Shown: positions 23,974 through 33,303, counted from the stretch's first letter. The stretch is DNA of 64,000 bases from Candidatus Aminicenantes bacterium UBA1061 (GCA_002316315.1 DCDG01000022.1:186001-250000), one strand, 5' to 3'. Notes: generated from the sequence alone by a model not told the origin. Made by a program: numbers and translations.

Positions 23974-24851
23974 CAGACTGACCTCTGTCCCAGTTTCGTT
24001 AGATATAGGCGTGCGCCCAGGCTGAAAATGATAACCATAAGAAGAAGAATAATGGCCGCCAGATTAAGAGCTGCTTCATAGCCAGGGATGGATAGCATTT
24101 CGCCGTAATTATTAGCCAGCAAGGCCGGCAGCGGATAGGCAGGCGAAAAAAGCGAAGTCGGAGCTACCGGCACGTTACCGACCACCATCATGACTGCCAA
24201 GGTTTCGCCGAAAGCTCGCGATAGCCCAAGAACGCAGGCGGCAGCCACCCCGGGAAGAGACTTCTTTAAAACAACATGACGAACCACTTCCAAACGGGTA
24301 GCCCCAAGAGCCAGAGCAGCTTCTTTGAGGTCAGCCGGCACCGCGCTCAGAACTTCTGCCGAGACGTTGACAATGGTGGGCAAAATCATGACTGCCAGAA
24401 CAATACCGGCCGTCAAAACGCAATAACCCGAAGTGTAAGTCCCGAAGAGAGGAGCCAGGTACTTTCCTACCAGAGGAACTATCAATAATATTCCCCACAT
24501 ACCGTAAATAACTGAAGGTAATCCAGCCAGTAAATCAAGTACTGGCGCTAGCCATTTTTTCAGCCGGCCAGAGGCATAATCAGAAATATAAATAGCGGTC
24601 AGAATCGATAAAGGGGCAGCCAGAATGAAGGCAGTAATGGTTACCCAGAGGGTGCCGAGAATGAATGGCCAGAGACCAAACTGCCCCTTTTGCGGTTGCC
24701 AGGCAGAGGAAAAAAGTACCCCGGGCAAAGACTTTAAGGACAGGAGAGGAAAAGCCTTTAACAGCAGCAATAAAAAAATACTGATGATCAGAAAGATGGG
24801 GAAAAAGGCAAAGAGCCCGGCGGCCAATTGCCTGCCTTTTTCTTGCTTCAT
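23973..24851 (-). CDS. pstC: Phosphate ABC transporter permease PstC
   Basis: 292 residues, six helices. Cytoplasmic EAA loop DLKEAALALGATRLEVVRHVVLKKSLPGVAAACVLGLSRAFGETLAV near 185-225; the RAFGETLAV segment is typical of PstC. It is second in the transport part of the operon after pstS (24-base gap). Confidence 0.92.
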   Translation of the reverse strand: MKQEKGRQLAAGLFAFFPIFLIISIFLLLLLKAFPLLSLKSLPGVLFSSAWQPQKGQFGLWPFILGTLWVTITAFILAAPLSILTAIYISDYASGRLKKWLAPVLDLLAGLPSVIYGMWGILLIVPLVGKYLAPLFGTYTSGYCVLTAGIVLAVMILPTIVNVSAEVLSAVPADLKEAALALGATRLEVVRHVVLKKSLPGVAAACVLGLSRAFGETLAVMMVVGNVPVAPTSLFSPAYPLPALLANNYGEMLSIPGYEAALNLAAIILLLMVIIFSLGARLYLTKLGQRSV

Positions 24852-24875
24852 CTCTTTAACCGTCTCCCTGCTCCT

Positions 24876-25901
24876 TTAATTTTCGGAAAGTTTCTTTTTT
24901 TCTGTCTGGATCAGGCTTTCATCTAAAGCCACATAACCGGCTTCTCCTGTATACTGCTGTCCCTGGTCGAGAACCCATAAGAGGAAAGCCCTGACCAGCG
25001 GCTGGCTGACTGGCTTTTTTACTACTAGATATAACTGTCGGGACGGAGGAGAGGGATAAACCCCTCTGGAGATAGCCAGAATAAGCTCATCACGCCGGCC
25101 ATAGAATTTCTCTTCCGGGGTTAGCGTGCCATTTTGATCAATATCGATCGGCCCAATAGCCAGGCCCGGATGAGGCCGGCCAGTTTCTGGATGATAGGCA
25201 AAATTTACATTATTAAAGCCCAGCCCGGCCGAGTCCTGGCGCACAGCTTCAGCCAGACCAGGATCTCCATAAATGGCTATTCCTTTGAGGTCTTCCTGAT
25301 GGCCTCCCAGGAAGGCTGCCCAGGTTTCGGCTGCTCCACAGGCATCAGAACGGGTGTAAAGGTGAATCGGTGTTTTGCCCGGCTGGTCGTAAATCTCCTC
25401 CCAAAACTTAATCTGGCCCTCTATCCAGATTGCCTGGAAAATTTCCCGGGTCAAGCCTCTCTCCTGAATAAGTTTCAGAACAGGATTTTTTTCATTTAAA
25501 GTGGCCACCACTGCATCCCGAGCAACAGCCATAGGAAGAGCTCCTCGAGCTATTTCTTCCGGGAAAATTTCCCTGGATATCATGCCTATATCAACCAGGC
25601 CAGAGAGAACATCAGCCATTCCCTTGCCGGCACCACCGGCCTGAAGATCAATCTTAACGGCAGGATTTTCTTTCTGAAATTCTTCCACCCAGCGGACGGC
25701 CAGAGGATAAAGAGCCCAGGCTCCGGAGATACTGATCTGGCCGGCAAGAGACTTTTTCTGGCTGGAAACAGCCCGTTTATCCCGCACTGGAAAGGAAGAC
25801 TGAAGAGAAGCAGGAAAGCCAAAATTCAAGTTTAGAATAATAACAAGAATGGCCAAAAACTTTGCTTGAGAAATCTTTTTTTCCCATCTAATTTTTTTCA
25901 T
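24876..25901 (-). CDS. pstS: Phosphate-binding periplasmic protein PstS-like
   Basis: 341 residues. The N-terminus has a signal peptide, though the hydrophobic core is preceded by a basic stretch (MKKIRWEKKISQ) and followed by a Ser-rich linker. Binding-fold motifs: ISGAWALYPLAVRWVEEF, DLQAGGAGKGMADVLSGLVDIGMISREI, and RRDELILAISRGVYPSPPSRQLYLV near the C-terminus. The GGAGKG and ISRE segments match the oxyanion-binding loops of PstS. Other oxyanion specificities cannot be excluded. Confidence 0.85.
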   Translation of the reverse strand: MKKIRWEKKISQAKFLAILVIILNLNFGFPASLQSSFPVRDKRAVSSQKKSLAGQISISGAWALYPLAVRWVEEFQKENPAVKIDLQAGGAGKGMADVLSGLVDIGMISREIFPEEIARGALPMAVARDAVVATLNEKNPVLKLIQERGLTREIFQAIWIEGQIKFWEEIYDQPGKTPIHLYTRSDACGAAETWAAFLGGHQEDLKGIAIYGDPGLAEAVRQDSAGLGFNNVNFAYHPETGRPHPGLAIGPIDIDQNGTLTPEEKFYGRRDELILAISRGVYPSPPSRQLYLVVKKPVSQPLVRAFLLWVLDQGQQYTGEAGYVALDESLIQTEKKKLSEN

Positions 25902-25949
25902 CCTGTCCTCTTTATCCCTTAAAAGTCCCGGTGTTAACCATATTGCTTT

Positions 25950-26960
25950 TTAAAATCCCATCTGAAGCAGGAAGAGAACTGCCTGATGGTCTGGCCCGCT
26001 TTCTGTCTGATGATATTCAAAATTGGCCAGGAACTTTGATCTGGTTGTCAGAAACCAGTTAGCCCCGGCCGTGTAAATGGTGGCCTTTTGAGCAGGTAGA
26101 TGCCGGTCAAGGTTAATAGTCTCCAAACGAGCGACCAACTGGAGTTTCTGACTGATGATGGAATAGGTGGCCAGAGCATACCAGCCCTCTTTTTTGATCC
26201 GGTCATCTGTCGCCTGGATGAATTCAGCCTGAAGACCGATCCGCTGGTAATTAAAAGTCAGTTCCAGACCATATTTATTTCTTATGAGCAGAGCGGGGTT
26301 ATCGCTTATCGTTTGCCTGCCGTTATAAATAGAACAGGCTAAAGACAAAGGCTTCAAAGGGTGAACTACCAGCCGGCCGGCAAAATCTTTACGATCATTA
26401 TTGTCGGTCTTATTTGCCCCGGAACCATTGAAGACGCCAAACGTGTAATCAAAAATTGAATAAGAGCCAAATACGGCGGTTCCAATGTCACGGCCGGCAG
26501 AGCCATTGTCTCTGCCCGGTGCCAGCTTTTCTACCGTCTGAGAGCGGTTGATAGTCAGAAGGTCAGAGGAGGAAGTAATATTTTCCAGGCTGAAGGGCAC
26601 CGGGAATTGACCGGCTCGAAGACTTATTTCCTGGCGCGGGATGACTTCTGCCTGGGCATCCAGCAGGGCGGGTGATCTGGTAAAATCAAGCTGAATTTTA
26701 AATTTTAAAGTCTTGAGTACCTGCCCACCAAGAGAAAGACGGGCTCTTCTAATAGCAAAGGTATCATTGGCTTCACTTTTCCAGGCAGCTTGCATCTGGG
26801 CATAGCCTGATAATTTTAGCTGCAGTGAAGACTGAATAGATGGAGCTTTTTTATTCTTTTCATCATCTGCTGAATTATCAGTTTGGGCCCTGGCCGGAGT
26901 CAACAAAAGGCTCAAGATAACTGTCAACAGCAACAGAACCGAGTAAACAACCCTCTTCAT
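25950..26960 (-). CDS. Phosphate-selective porin, OprO/OprP family
   Basis: 336 residues from the ATG at 26960 (GGAGATGG upstream). Signal peptide ends about residue 25 (LLTPARAQ). The mature protein has the OprP pattern: LQLKLSGYAQMQAAW, then FAIRRARLSLGGQVLKTLKFKIQLDFTRSPALLDAQAEV, RQEISLRAGQFPVPFSLENITSSSDL and a final aromatic strand QAVLFLLQMGF. It would form an outer-membrane channel passing phosphate to PstS. It is the second gene of the operon, 13 bases after the Rrf2 gene. Length is a little below OprP of Pseudomonas. Confidence 0.85.
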   Translation of the reverse strand: MKRVVYSVLLLLTVILSLLLTPARAQTDNSADDEKNKKAPSIQSSLQLKLSGYAQMQAAWKSEANDTFAIRRARLSLGGQVLKTLKFKIQLDFTRSPALLDAQAEVIPRQEISLRAGQFPVPFSLENITSSSDLLTINRSQTVEKLAPGRDNGSAGRDIGTAVFGSYSIFDYTFGVFNGSGANKTDNNDRKDFAGRLVVHPLKPLSLACSIYNGRQTISDNPALLIRNKYGLELTFNYQRIGLQAEFIQATDDRIKKEGWYALATYSIISQKLQLVARLETINLDRHLPAQKATIYTAGANWFLTTRSKFLANFEYHQTESGPDHQAVLFLLQMGF

Positions 26961-26973
26961 TTTTCCATCTCCG

Positions 26974-27405
26974 CTATTTTTTCTGATTGATTGCTCTCTG
27001 TCTCTCAAGAACCTCAGCAAAAGTGGTTTGCTCTAAATGCTTGGCCACCATGTCTCTCACTTCTTTCCAGACAGAACGTAGCCCGCAGGTTTCTTCGAGC
27101 GGACAGGGTTCATGCTCGATTACACTGACACAATTAATCGGTGCTAATGGACCATCCATAACTCTGATGACTTCAGCCACCGTAATTTTGTCTGGTGGTC
27201 TCGACAGATAATAGCCGCCTTTCGGGCCCTTTTTACTTTTGACATAACCTGCTCGCCGGAGTGATAAAAGGATTTGTTCAAGAAACTGCTGGGGTAAGGC
27301 CTGGGTCTGGGCAATAATTCTTATCGGCACCGGGCCCTGTCCAAAGCGGGCTGATAACTCGAGCATCGCCCGGCTGGCATATTCACCCTTGGTAGATAAT
27401 TTCAT
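26974..27405 (-). CDS. Rrf2-family transcriptional regulator
   Basis: 143 residues from the ATG at 27405. Winged-helix DNA-binding domain (MKLSTKGEYASRAMLELSAR, QQFLEQILLSLRRAGYVKSKKGPKGGYYL) as in IscR/CymR/NsrR. After it, three cysteines (C at about 92, 101, 107 in the NCVSVIEHEPCPLEETCGL stretch) match the place where IscR and NsrR bind an iron-sulfur cluster, with a wider first gap (8 residues). It is the first gene of the phosphate-uptake operon and is probably autoregulated through the palindrome at 27417-27434. No good Shine-Dalgarno is seen. Confidence 0.88.
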   Translation of the reverse strand: MKLSTKGEYASRAMLELSARFGQGPVPIRIIAQTQALPQQFLEQILLSLRRAGYVKSKKGPKGGYYLSRPPDKITVAEVIRVMDGPLAPINCVSVIEHEPCPLEETCGLRSVWKEVRDMVAKHLEQTTFAEVLERQRAINQKK

Positions 27406-27416
27406 TTTAAGTTCAT

Positions 27417-27434
27417 ATATTAGTTGACTAATAT
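27417..27434. promoter_or_regulatory. Palindromic operator-like site upstream of the Rrf2 gene
   Basis: Perfect inverted repeat: ATATTAGT, two central bases, ACTAATAT. It lies 12 bases before the Rrf2 start codon and just downstream of the predicted transcription start, so a bound dimer would block transcription. The dyad is close in size to Rrf2-family operators. Confidence 0.7.
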
Positions 27435-27444
27435 TATCGACTAT

Positions 27445-27475
27445 ATCATATATTGACCTATCTACCACTTGTCAA
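27445..27475 (-). promoter_or_regulatory. Predicted sigma-70 promoter of the Rrf2-porin-pst operon
   Basis: On the minus strand: TTGACA (27475-27470), consensus -35, then TATATG at 27452-27447 with a 17-base spacer (TATGAT at 27450-27445 would give 19). Confidence 0.65.
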
Positions 27476-27666
27476 GACTTTTTTCAGGTTTTTAAGACTT
27501 TCATTCTATTTTGCCATCAAGGCCCTCTTCTTGTTAGATTTTTATATCTGGCTTCTCTTTCTCTGGAGAGATGCGCTGCCAGTTATCTTCCGTCTTTTTG
27601 GGATTTTCGTCCTAATTGAAGATTCTTTTAAAATATGACATTATATTAAAAATTATGGAGGCCAGA

Positions 27667-28461
27667 ATGAAAATTAAGTGGCTGGTGGTGGTGACTTCTT
27701 TTTCTTTAATCGTTCTGTTGTTAACCACCCTGCCCGTTAGTCCGGGTCAGGCTGGAACTCCCGGTGTGGTTTTTAAAGAGCTTGAATGGGACTTTGGCCG
27801 GGTTAAACAGGGGGAGGTAGTCAGTCATGAATTTGCCTTCAAAAACGAAGGCACAGTCCCGTTGAAAGTTAGTCGGGTGGCAACCTCCTGCGGCTGTACG
27901 GCGGCCCTTGTCTCGCAAAAAGAGATTGCTCCTGGGAAAGAAGGGCGAATTAAGGTCAGTTTTGATTCTCGTGGCTATAGCGGCCAGGTGGTCAAGTATA
28001 TTTATTTTGACAGCAATGACCCGAAAAATCCTCAGGTAGCATTAACCATCAAGGCTGAGGTTGAAACGGGCCCGGCGGCTAGGCTGGAACTTGACCGTTA
28101 CAACCTTGATCTGGGGATTTCCCTTGAGGGAGAAGAAACATCGGCTAAATTGCTGGTCAGAAATACCGGTCAGCTCGAACTAAGAATTGAGACGGAAAAC
28201 CCTGAGTTTTCTTTTCTGGTCAAAAACAAGCCTGTGACTTTTCCCTACCGGTTGTCTGCCGGCCAATCAGCTGAGCTTGAAATCAAATTGCCAGGTAGAG
28301 CGGGTCGGACAGGGTTGTTGCGAGATTATATCTTGCTTAAAAGTAACGACCCGGTCAGGCCGACGGTGTCAATTTTTATCAGCCGCTATGTGGTTACAAA
28401 AGAAGAACTGAAGCAGCTTTTTAATAAATACAAACAGCTCCTGGATATCAAGTCGCCGTGA
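27667..28461 (+). CDS. Secreted DUF1573 protein, two repeats
   Basis: 264 residues. Signal peptide (MKIKWLVVVTSFSLIVLLLTTLPVSPGQAG) and then a DUF1573 domain (ELEWDFGRVKQGEVVSHEFAFKNEG, ATSCGCTAALV, SFDSRGYSGQVVKYIYFDSNDP) and a second weaker copy (LDRYNLDLGISLEGEETSAKLLVRNTGQ, LKSNDPVRPTVSIFISRYV). The Ig-like fold with the conserved TSCGCT pair is common in Bacteroidetes, Acidobacteria and Planctomycetes; function is unknown. The GGAGG before the ATG at 27667 fixes the start. Confidence 0.85.
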   Translation: MKIKWLVVVTSFSLIVLLLTTLPVSPGQAGTPGVVFKELEWDFGRVKQGEVVSHEFAFKNEGTVPLKVSRVATSCGCTAALVSQKEIAPGKEGRIKVSFDSRGYSGQVVKYIYFDSNDPKNPQVALTIKAEVETGPAARLELDRYNLDLGISLEGEETSAKLLVRNTGQLELRIETENPEFSFLVKNKPVTFPYRLSAGQSAELEIKLPGRAGRTGLLRDYILLKSNDPVRPTVSIFISRYVVTKEELKQLFNKYKQLLDIKSP

Positions 28462-28581
28462 ACTTTTCATTGCTGCGGGCAGGAAAAGACAATAAGGCTT
28501 TTAGGAGTTATACTCATTCGGAATTAATGATGAAGAGAAGAGAGTCCAGTCCTGGCAGAAGATCAGAAATGGCAGATTGAG

Positions 28582-28854
28582 ATGAAGAGCGATAAAAACG
28601 GCCAGCAGATTATCACAGTCAGAGTGCAGCCTAAATCAAGACAGCAGCAATTAATCCAAATTTCCGAAACCGAATTTAAAGCCAGATTAATTTCAGCTCC
28701 GGACAAAGGCAAGGCTAATGCTGAACTACTGGCCATTCTGGCTGATTACTTCGGGCTGGCGCCTTCCAGGTTGAGAATTATTAGGGGTGAGACTTCCAGA
28801 ACAAAATTAATCGAAATTAAAAACACCAAGCGGTCTGAGAAAATGAACCGTTAA
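28582..28854 (+). CDS. DUF167/YggU family protein
   Basis: 90 residues. Signature elements: VRVQPKSR near the start, EFKARLISAPDKGKANAELLAILADYFG and LRIIRGETSRTKLIEI. A small alpha/beta family of unknown function often next to yggT or pyrroline reductase genes. Here it sits alone, 120 bases after the DUF1573 gene. The ribosome-binding site is weak. Confidence 0.85.
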   Translation: MKSDKNGQQIITVRVQPKSRQQQLIQISETEFKARLISAPDKGKANAELLAILADYFGLAPSRLRIIRGETSRTKLIEIKNTKRSEKMNR

Positions 28855-28889
28855 CCAGCGTCTATTAGCCGTTAGGGAAATTAAAAAGT

Positions 28890-28919
28890 TTAACTTGATG
28901 ACCCTGCTTATGATAGAAT
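28890..28919 (+). promoter_or_regulatory. Predicted promoter for the universal stress protein gene
   Basis: TTAACT (28890-28895), 18-base spacer, TAGAAT (28914-28919), 26 bases before the start codon. Confidence 0.45.
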
Positions 28920-28945
28920 AAAAAAAAACTAAAGGAGAAGGGTCA

Positions 28946-29821
28946 ATGAACTATCGAATCAGGAATATTCTCTGGTCGACAGATTTTTCGGCGGAGTCAT
29001 TAACTGCTCTTAATTATGCCAATTGTCTGGCCAAATATTTTAAAGCTTCGATTAAAGCGGTTCACGTTGTGCCTGATTTTGCTCCTGCTCTGTATGAAAC
29101 CAGGGCGATGATGGTGGCAGATCTAATCAAGCGGCAGAAGGACCTCCAGGTCAAAGCCAGGAAGAGATTGGAGAAAATTTCTGCTAAGAATGCGATAAAC
29201 TTTTCGAAAATCATGGTGGAAACAGGCTCGGCTGGAAAAAAGGTACCGGAAATTGCCGACAGGGAACATTGTCAGCTAATAGCTATCGGGCGCAAAGGCA
29301 TGTCTGCTCTGGAGAAAATTTTGATGGGAAGCGTTGCCAATCAGGTGCTCAGGCGCTCAAAAGTTCCGGTGTTAATTGCACCTAAAAAGCGGGGTGAGGC
29401 GAAAATTCAAAAGATTTTAGTCCCAACTGATTTTTCAGCTGGTGAAGAAAAGGAAAGAGATTATGCCTGGACACTGGCCAGCAAGCTTCAGGCTGATTTG
29501 ACTTTAATCTATGTGCTGGAACTTTATGATTTTAAGTTTTCTCCTGAAGAGGTTAAGAAGCTGATGGATGAAGCTTTAAATCGGCTCCAAAACAGGAAGA
29601 AAAGGAAGGCTACTTTCAAGGTGGATGAAGTTGTTATTAGAGATTTGAATGCTCCGGCGGGTATTGTGACCTATGCCAATCGTCATAAATTCGACCTGAT
29701 ACTCATGTCAACCTGTGTCTCACCCGTCGAAAGATTTTTCCTGGGGAGCACGACTGAAAAAGTCATATCGTATGCGACCATGCCTGTTCTGGCTTTGCCA
29801 GCGGCCTATTGTAAAACGTGA
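28946..29821 (+). CDS. Tandem universal stress protein (two UspA domains)
   Basis: 291 residues: two Usp domains, about 1-145 and 153-291. The first has ILWSTDFSAESLTALNYA at its start and the nucleotide-binding pattern IAIGRKGMSALEKILMGSVANQVLRRSKVPVLIA (G-2x-G-9x-G(S/T) form) at its end; the second begins ILVPTDFSAGEEKERDYA and ends LGSTTEKVISYATMPVLALP. AAAGGAG precedes the ATG. It probably acts in the cytoplasm during stress or starvation. Its stop overlaps the GTG start of dprA. Confidence 0.92.
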   Translation: MNYRIRNILWSTDFSAESLTALNYANCLAKYFKASIKAVHVVPDFAPALYETRAMMVADLIKRQKDLQVKARKRLEKISAKNAINFSKIMVETGSAGKKVPEIADREHCQLIAIGRKGMSALEKILMGSVANQVLRRSKVPVLIAPKKRGEAKIQKILVPTDFSAGEEKERDYAWTLASKLQADLTLIYVLELYDFKFSPEEVKKLMDEALNRLQNRKKRKATFKVDEVVIRDLNAPAGIVTYANRHKFDLILMSTCVSPVERFFLGSTTEKVISYATMPVLALPAAYCKT

Positions 29822-30924
29822 GGATAGATAATCATCGGGTTTTCTGGCTGGCTCTAAACTTCCTTGTAACTGACGGCTATTTATCTGCGGGTAAGGCTCT
29901 GCGTTATTTTGACTCAGAAGATAAATTATTACAGCCAGAAGCGTCTTATCTGTCCTCATGCCAGTTGAGTTCTCAAGCCAGGCAAAAAATCCTCAGCGGG
30001 GAGCTGGTGAGCCGGGCCAGCTTTGAGGTTGAGAAGCTCAGGCAAAAAGAGTATACTCTTTTGAGCTTTAAAGACTCGAGCTATCCAGAACTTCTTCGAG
30101 AGATTGTTGAGCCACCACTTGTTCTTTATGCTTATGGTCAAACCGACCTCCTGAATCAGGCGGCGGTGGCGATAGTTGGCTCGAGACACCCAACCAGTTA
30201 CGGCCGGTTGGTGGCTGATAAACTGGCTGACGAACTGGCAGCCTGTGGCCTTATTGTAACTAGCGGTCTGGCTCGGGGTATTGATACCCTGGCCCATCAG
30301 GGTGCCTTGCGCAGCGGGAAGACTCTGGCCGTTCTTGGTTCAGGACTCGACCGGATTTATCCCAGAGAAAATAGACTGCTGGCGGAAAAGATAGCAGCCA
30401 AGGGTCTGGTGATAAGTGAATTCCCCCTTGATTCTGAACCACTTAGCTTCCATTTTCCGCTTCGAAACCGGGTACTGAGCGGGCTGTCACTGGCCTGTCT
30501 GGTAGTGGAGGCCGGGGCGAAGAGTGGCGCCCTGATTACTGCTCGCCTGGCTCTTGACCAGGGACGGGAGGTGATGGCTGTGCCTGGACCGGTGACATCT
30601 GAACTTAGCCGGGGCACTAATTTATTAATCAAACATGGAGCCAAGCTGGTCGAGTCAGCTGAGGATATTGTTTCAGAGCTGCCGTTTCCCTGGAATGAGG
30701 CAGCCTTAAGTCGCCTGGCTTCGAGAAAACAGGTAAAACCGGAGCTCAATGAACAGGAGAAGAAGGTGATGGAGGCATTGCCTGAGAATTCGGTTATTCA
30801 CATTGATGAATTATCTGATAAAATTCAAATATCGGTAGGTGAACTGTTGACTGTTCTGCTAAGCCTCGAGATGAAGGAAACAGTCATCCAGGAGCCTGGT
30901 AAATTTTTTCGCAGGAGACACTAA
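29818..30924 (+). CDS. dprA: DNA processing protein DprA
   Basis: Loads RecA on incoming single-stranded DNA during natural transformation. 368 residues. Core Rossmann-like fold with GSRHPTSYGRLVADKLADELA, SGLARGIDTLAHQGAL, LGSGLDRIYPRENRLLAEKI and VVEAGAKSGALITARLALDQGREVMAVPGPV; N-terminal SAM-like region and a C-terminal winged-helix domain (VIHIDELSDKIQISVGEL). GTG start, overlapping the preceding stop (GTGA). It is followed immediately by topA, an order found in many bacteria. Confidence 0.94.
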   Translation: MRIDNHRVFWLALNFLVTDGYLSAGKALRYFDSEDKLLQPEASYLSSCQLSSQARQKILSGELVSRASFEVEKLRQKEYTLLSFKDSSYPELLREIVEPPLVLYAYGQTDLLNQAAVAIVGSRHPTSYGRLVADKLADELAACGLIVTSGLARGIDTLAHQGALRSGKTLAVLGSGLDRIYPRENRLLAEKIAAKGLVISEFPLDSEPLSFHFPLRNRVLSGLSLACLVVEAGAKSGALITARLALDQGREVMAVPGPVTSELSRGTNLLIKHGAKLVESAEDIVSELPFPWNEAALSRLASRKQVKPELNEQEKKVMEALPENSVIHIDELSDKIQISVGELLTVLLSLEMKETVIQEPGKFFRRRH

Positions 30925-33303
30925 GTGGCGAAATCTTTGGTAATCGTAGAATCACCGGCTAAAGCCAAGACAGTCAATCGTTATCTCGGTTCGGGCTACC
31001 TGGTTAAAGCCTCGATGGGGCATGTCTGTGATTTGCCCAAGAGTAAGCTGGGTGTAGATATAAAGAATGATTTTAAGCCGACCTATCAAATCATCCCCGA
31101 ACGACGGCCGCTGGTGGCCGAGCTGAAAAAACTGGCCAGCGAGAGCGACCAGATTATTCTGGCGGCCGATCCTGACCGTGAAGGTGAGGCCATCTCCTGG
31201 CATATAAGCCAGCTGCTTGAGCCGGTCAATCAAAAGATTTACCGGGCAGTATTCTACGAGATAACGGAAAGGGCTATAAAAGAGGCTTTTTCCCGTCTGG
31301 GGGCTCTTGACCAGAACAAGATTAATGCCCAGCAGACGAGGCGTATCCTTGACCGGCTGGTAGGCTATTTAATCAGCCCGCTTCTCTGGAAAAAAATTGG
31401 CCGGGGTCTCAGTGCTGGCCGGGTTCAGTCCGTTGCTCTTAGATTGATCTGCGACCGCGAAAAAGAAATAAAAGATTTTAAAGCGGAAGAATACTGGACG
31501 ATCACTGCTAACCTTCGAGCTGAAAATCCGCCAGAATTTAAAGCTACTCTGGTCAAGTTAGAGGGGAAAAAGTTCAGGGTAACAGATGGGCAGCAAGCCC
31601 AGGCCATCTTAGACGCCTGCCGCCAGTTCCCATTTATTCTCCAGAAGATCCAGGTAAAAGCCAAAAAAAAGAACCCGCCCGCACCGTATATTACTTCCAC
31701 CATGCAGCAGGAGGCTTACCGTCTGTTGCACTTTACGGTTAAAAAGACCATGTCTGTCGCTCAGCGATTATATGAAGGACTGGAGCTGGGCGAGCTCGGC
31801 CCGGTCGGGTTGATTACTTATATGAGAACTGATTCAGTGAGGATTTCTGAGGTGGCCAGGCAGGAAGCCAAAAAGTACATTGAGGAGCATTTTGGTTCTG
31901 AGTATCTACCTGCCAAACCGATCATTCACAAATCAAGAAAGACAGCTCAGGAAGCCCACGAAGCGATTCGCCCGACTCATTTAGACCTGCCGCCGGCCAG
32001 AGTCAAACCTTTCTTGAAAAAAGAAGAATATGAGCTCTATCGTTTGATATGGAACAGATTTTTGGCCTCTCAGATGAGCCCGGCTGATATTAAGGAAACT
32101 CAGTTTGAAATCAGTGCTGGACCGTATGAATTCCAGGCTAGAGGCGAAGTGGTTAAATTCAAGGGCTTTCTGGCTCTCTATGAAGAACAACGGCTGCAAT
32201 TTGAAAACGGTGAGAGGCAGGAGAAAAAACAAGAGTGTGAAGATGAAGCCAGCCTGGCCGAAACAGGCACTCTGCCTATTGGCCGGGAAGGAGAAGTCCT
32301 GGCCCTGGTTGACCTGCAGAGCAAGCAGAATTTCACTCAGCCGCTGCCCCGATATACCGAAGCTACTCTTGTCAAGGAACTGGAAGCCAGAGGGATTGGC
32401 CGCCCGAGCACCTATGCCCCGATTATCTCAACCTTGCAGAATAGAACCTATGTGGTCAAAGATGAAGGCCGATTTAAACCAACTGAACTCGGAATGTATG
32501 TCACGGATTTTCTGGTCAAATATTTTACCGAATTGTTTGATTATCGCTTTACAGCCAGAATGGAAGAGCAACTCGACAGGATAAGTGATGGTCAGGCCAA
32601 CTGGCTGGAAGTGTTGCGCCGTTACTATGAGCTTCTTGAGAAATATCTCCAGCAGGGGCAGGAGACAGACTCAATTAAGAAGAATGGGATACCGGTTGAA
32701 GAAAAATGCCCGAAGTGCGGCCGGAATCTGGTCATTAAAGAAGGGCGGTATGGCCGTTTTAAAGCTTGCTCGGGTTATCCTGACTGCAATTATAAAGAAT
32801 CACTGCTCAAAAAAGAGACAAGAACAATTGAAGCTAAATGCCCTCTTTGCGGTTCATCTCTGGTCTACCGGCGGGGCAAATATGGCACCTTTATTGCCTG
32901 TTCTAATTATCCGCGCTGCAAATATATTCATAAAGAAAATTCTGATACCGGCTTGCCTTGCCCGCTGGGCTGTGGGGGGACGATTGTCAGAAGAAAAACC
33001 AGGCGCGGCAAATATTTTTATGGATGCAGCCATTACCCGAAGTGCCGCTTTGCTACCTGGGATGAAATAGTCAATGAGCCCTGTCCTCAATGTGGTGTCA
33101 CCTACCTGTTGAAAAAGGCGACTAAGAAGGGGAAACCCTATCTTTATTGTCAGAAGTGTGATTATGTCCGTTATTTAAATGATGAACAAAACCTGATTGA
33201 GGCTAAAATCAAAGAAAGCCAAAGGCAACCGACGGTTAAGCCTGAAGAGGAAATTGGTAGAGCGGTCAAATCCTCTGTTGATTCCGATGAAAAAAGAAAT
33301 TGA
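30925..33303 (+). CDS. topA: DNA topoisomerase I with four zinc fingers
   Basis: Type IA topoisomerase relaxing negative supercoils. 792 residues. TOPRIM domain (KSLVIVESPAKAKTVNRYLG, ADPDREGEAISWH), catalytic core with the active-site Tyr near 298 in GLITYMRTDS, RGIGRPSTYAP near 490, and four C-terminal four-cysteine ribbons, beginning CPKCGRNL, CPLCGSSL, CPLGCGGT and CPQCGVTY. GTG start follows AGGAGACACTAA, directly after the dprA stop. The Xer gene begins 17 bases inside its 3' end. Confidence 0.96.
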   Translation: MAKSLVIVESPAKAKTVNRYLGSGYLVKASMGHVCDLPKSKLGVDIKNDFKPTYQIIPERRPLVAELKKLASESDQIILAADPDREGEAISWHISQLLEPVNQKIYRAVFYEITERAIKEAFSRLGALDQNKINAQQTRRILDRLVGYLISPLLWKKIGRGLSAGRVQSVALRLICDREKEIKDFKAEEYWTITANLRAENPPEFKATLVKLEGKKFRVTDGQQAQAILDACRQFPFILQKIQVKAKKKNPPAPYITSTMQQEAYRLLHFTVKKTMSVAQRLYEGLELGELGPVGLITYMRTDSVRISEVARQEAKKYIEEHFGSEYLPAKPIIHKSRKTAQEAHEAIRPTHLDLPPARVKPFLKKEEYELYRLIWNRFLASQMSPADIKETQFEISAGPYEFQARGEVVKFKGFLALYEEQRLQFENGERQEKKQECEDEASLAETGTLPIGREGEVLALVDLQSKQNFTQPLPRYTEATLVKELEARGIGRPSTYAPIISTLQNRTYVVKDEGRFKPTELGMYVTDFLVKYFTELFDYRFTARMEEQLDRISDGQANWLEVLRRYYELLEKYLQQGQETDSIKKNGIPVEEKCPKCGRNLVIKEGRYGRFKACSGYPDCNYKESLLKKETRTIEAKCPLCGSSLVYRRGKYGTFIACSNYPRCKYIHKENSDTGLPCPLGCGGTIVRRKTRRGKYFYGCSHYPKCRFATWDEIVNEPCPQCGVTYLLKKATKKGKPYLYCQKCDYVRYLNDEQNLIEAKIKESQRQPTVKPEEEIGRAVKSSVDSDEKRN

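Noticed and set aside
32105..33070. Two plus-strand frames inside topA
   Set aside because: They lie in another frame of the topoisomerase gene and have no signal of their own.
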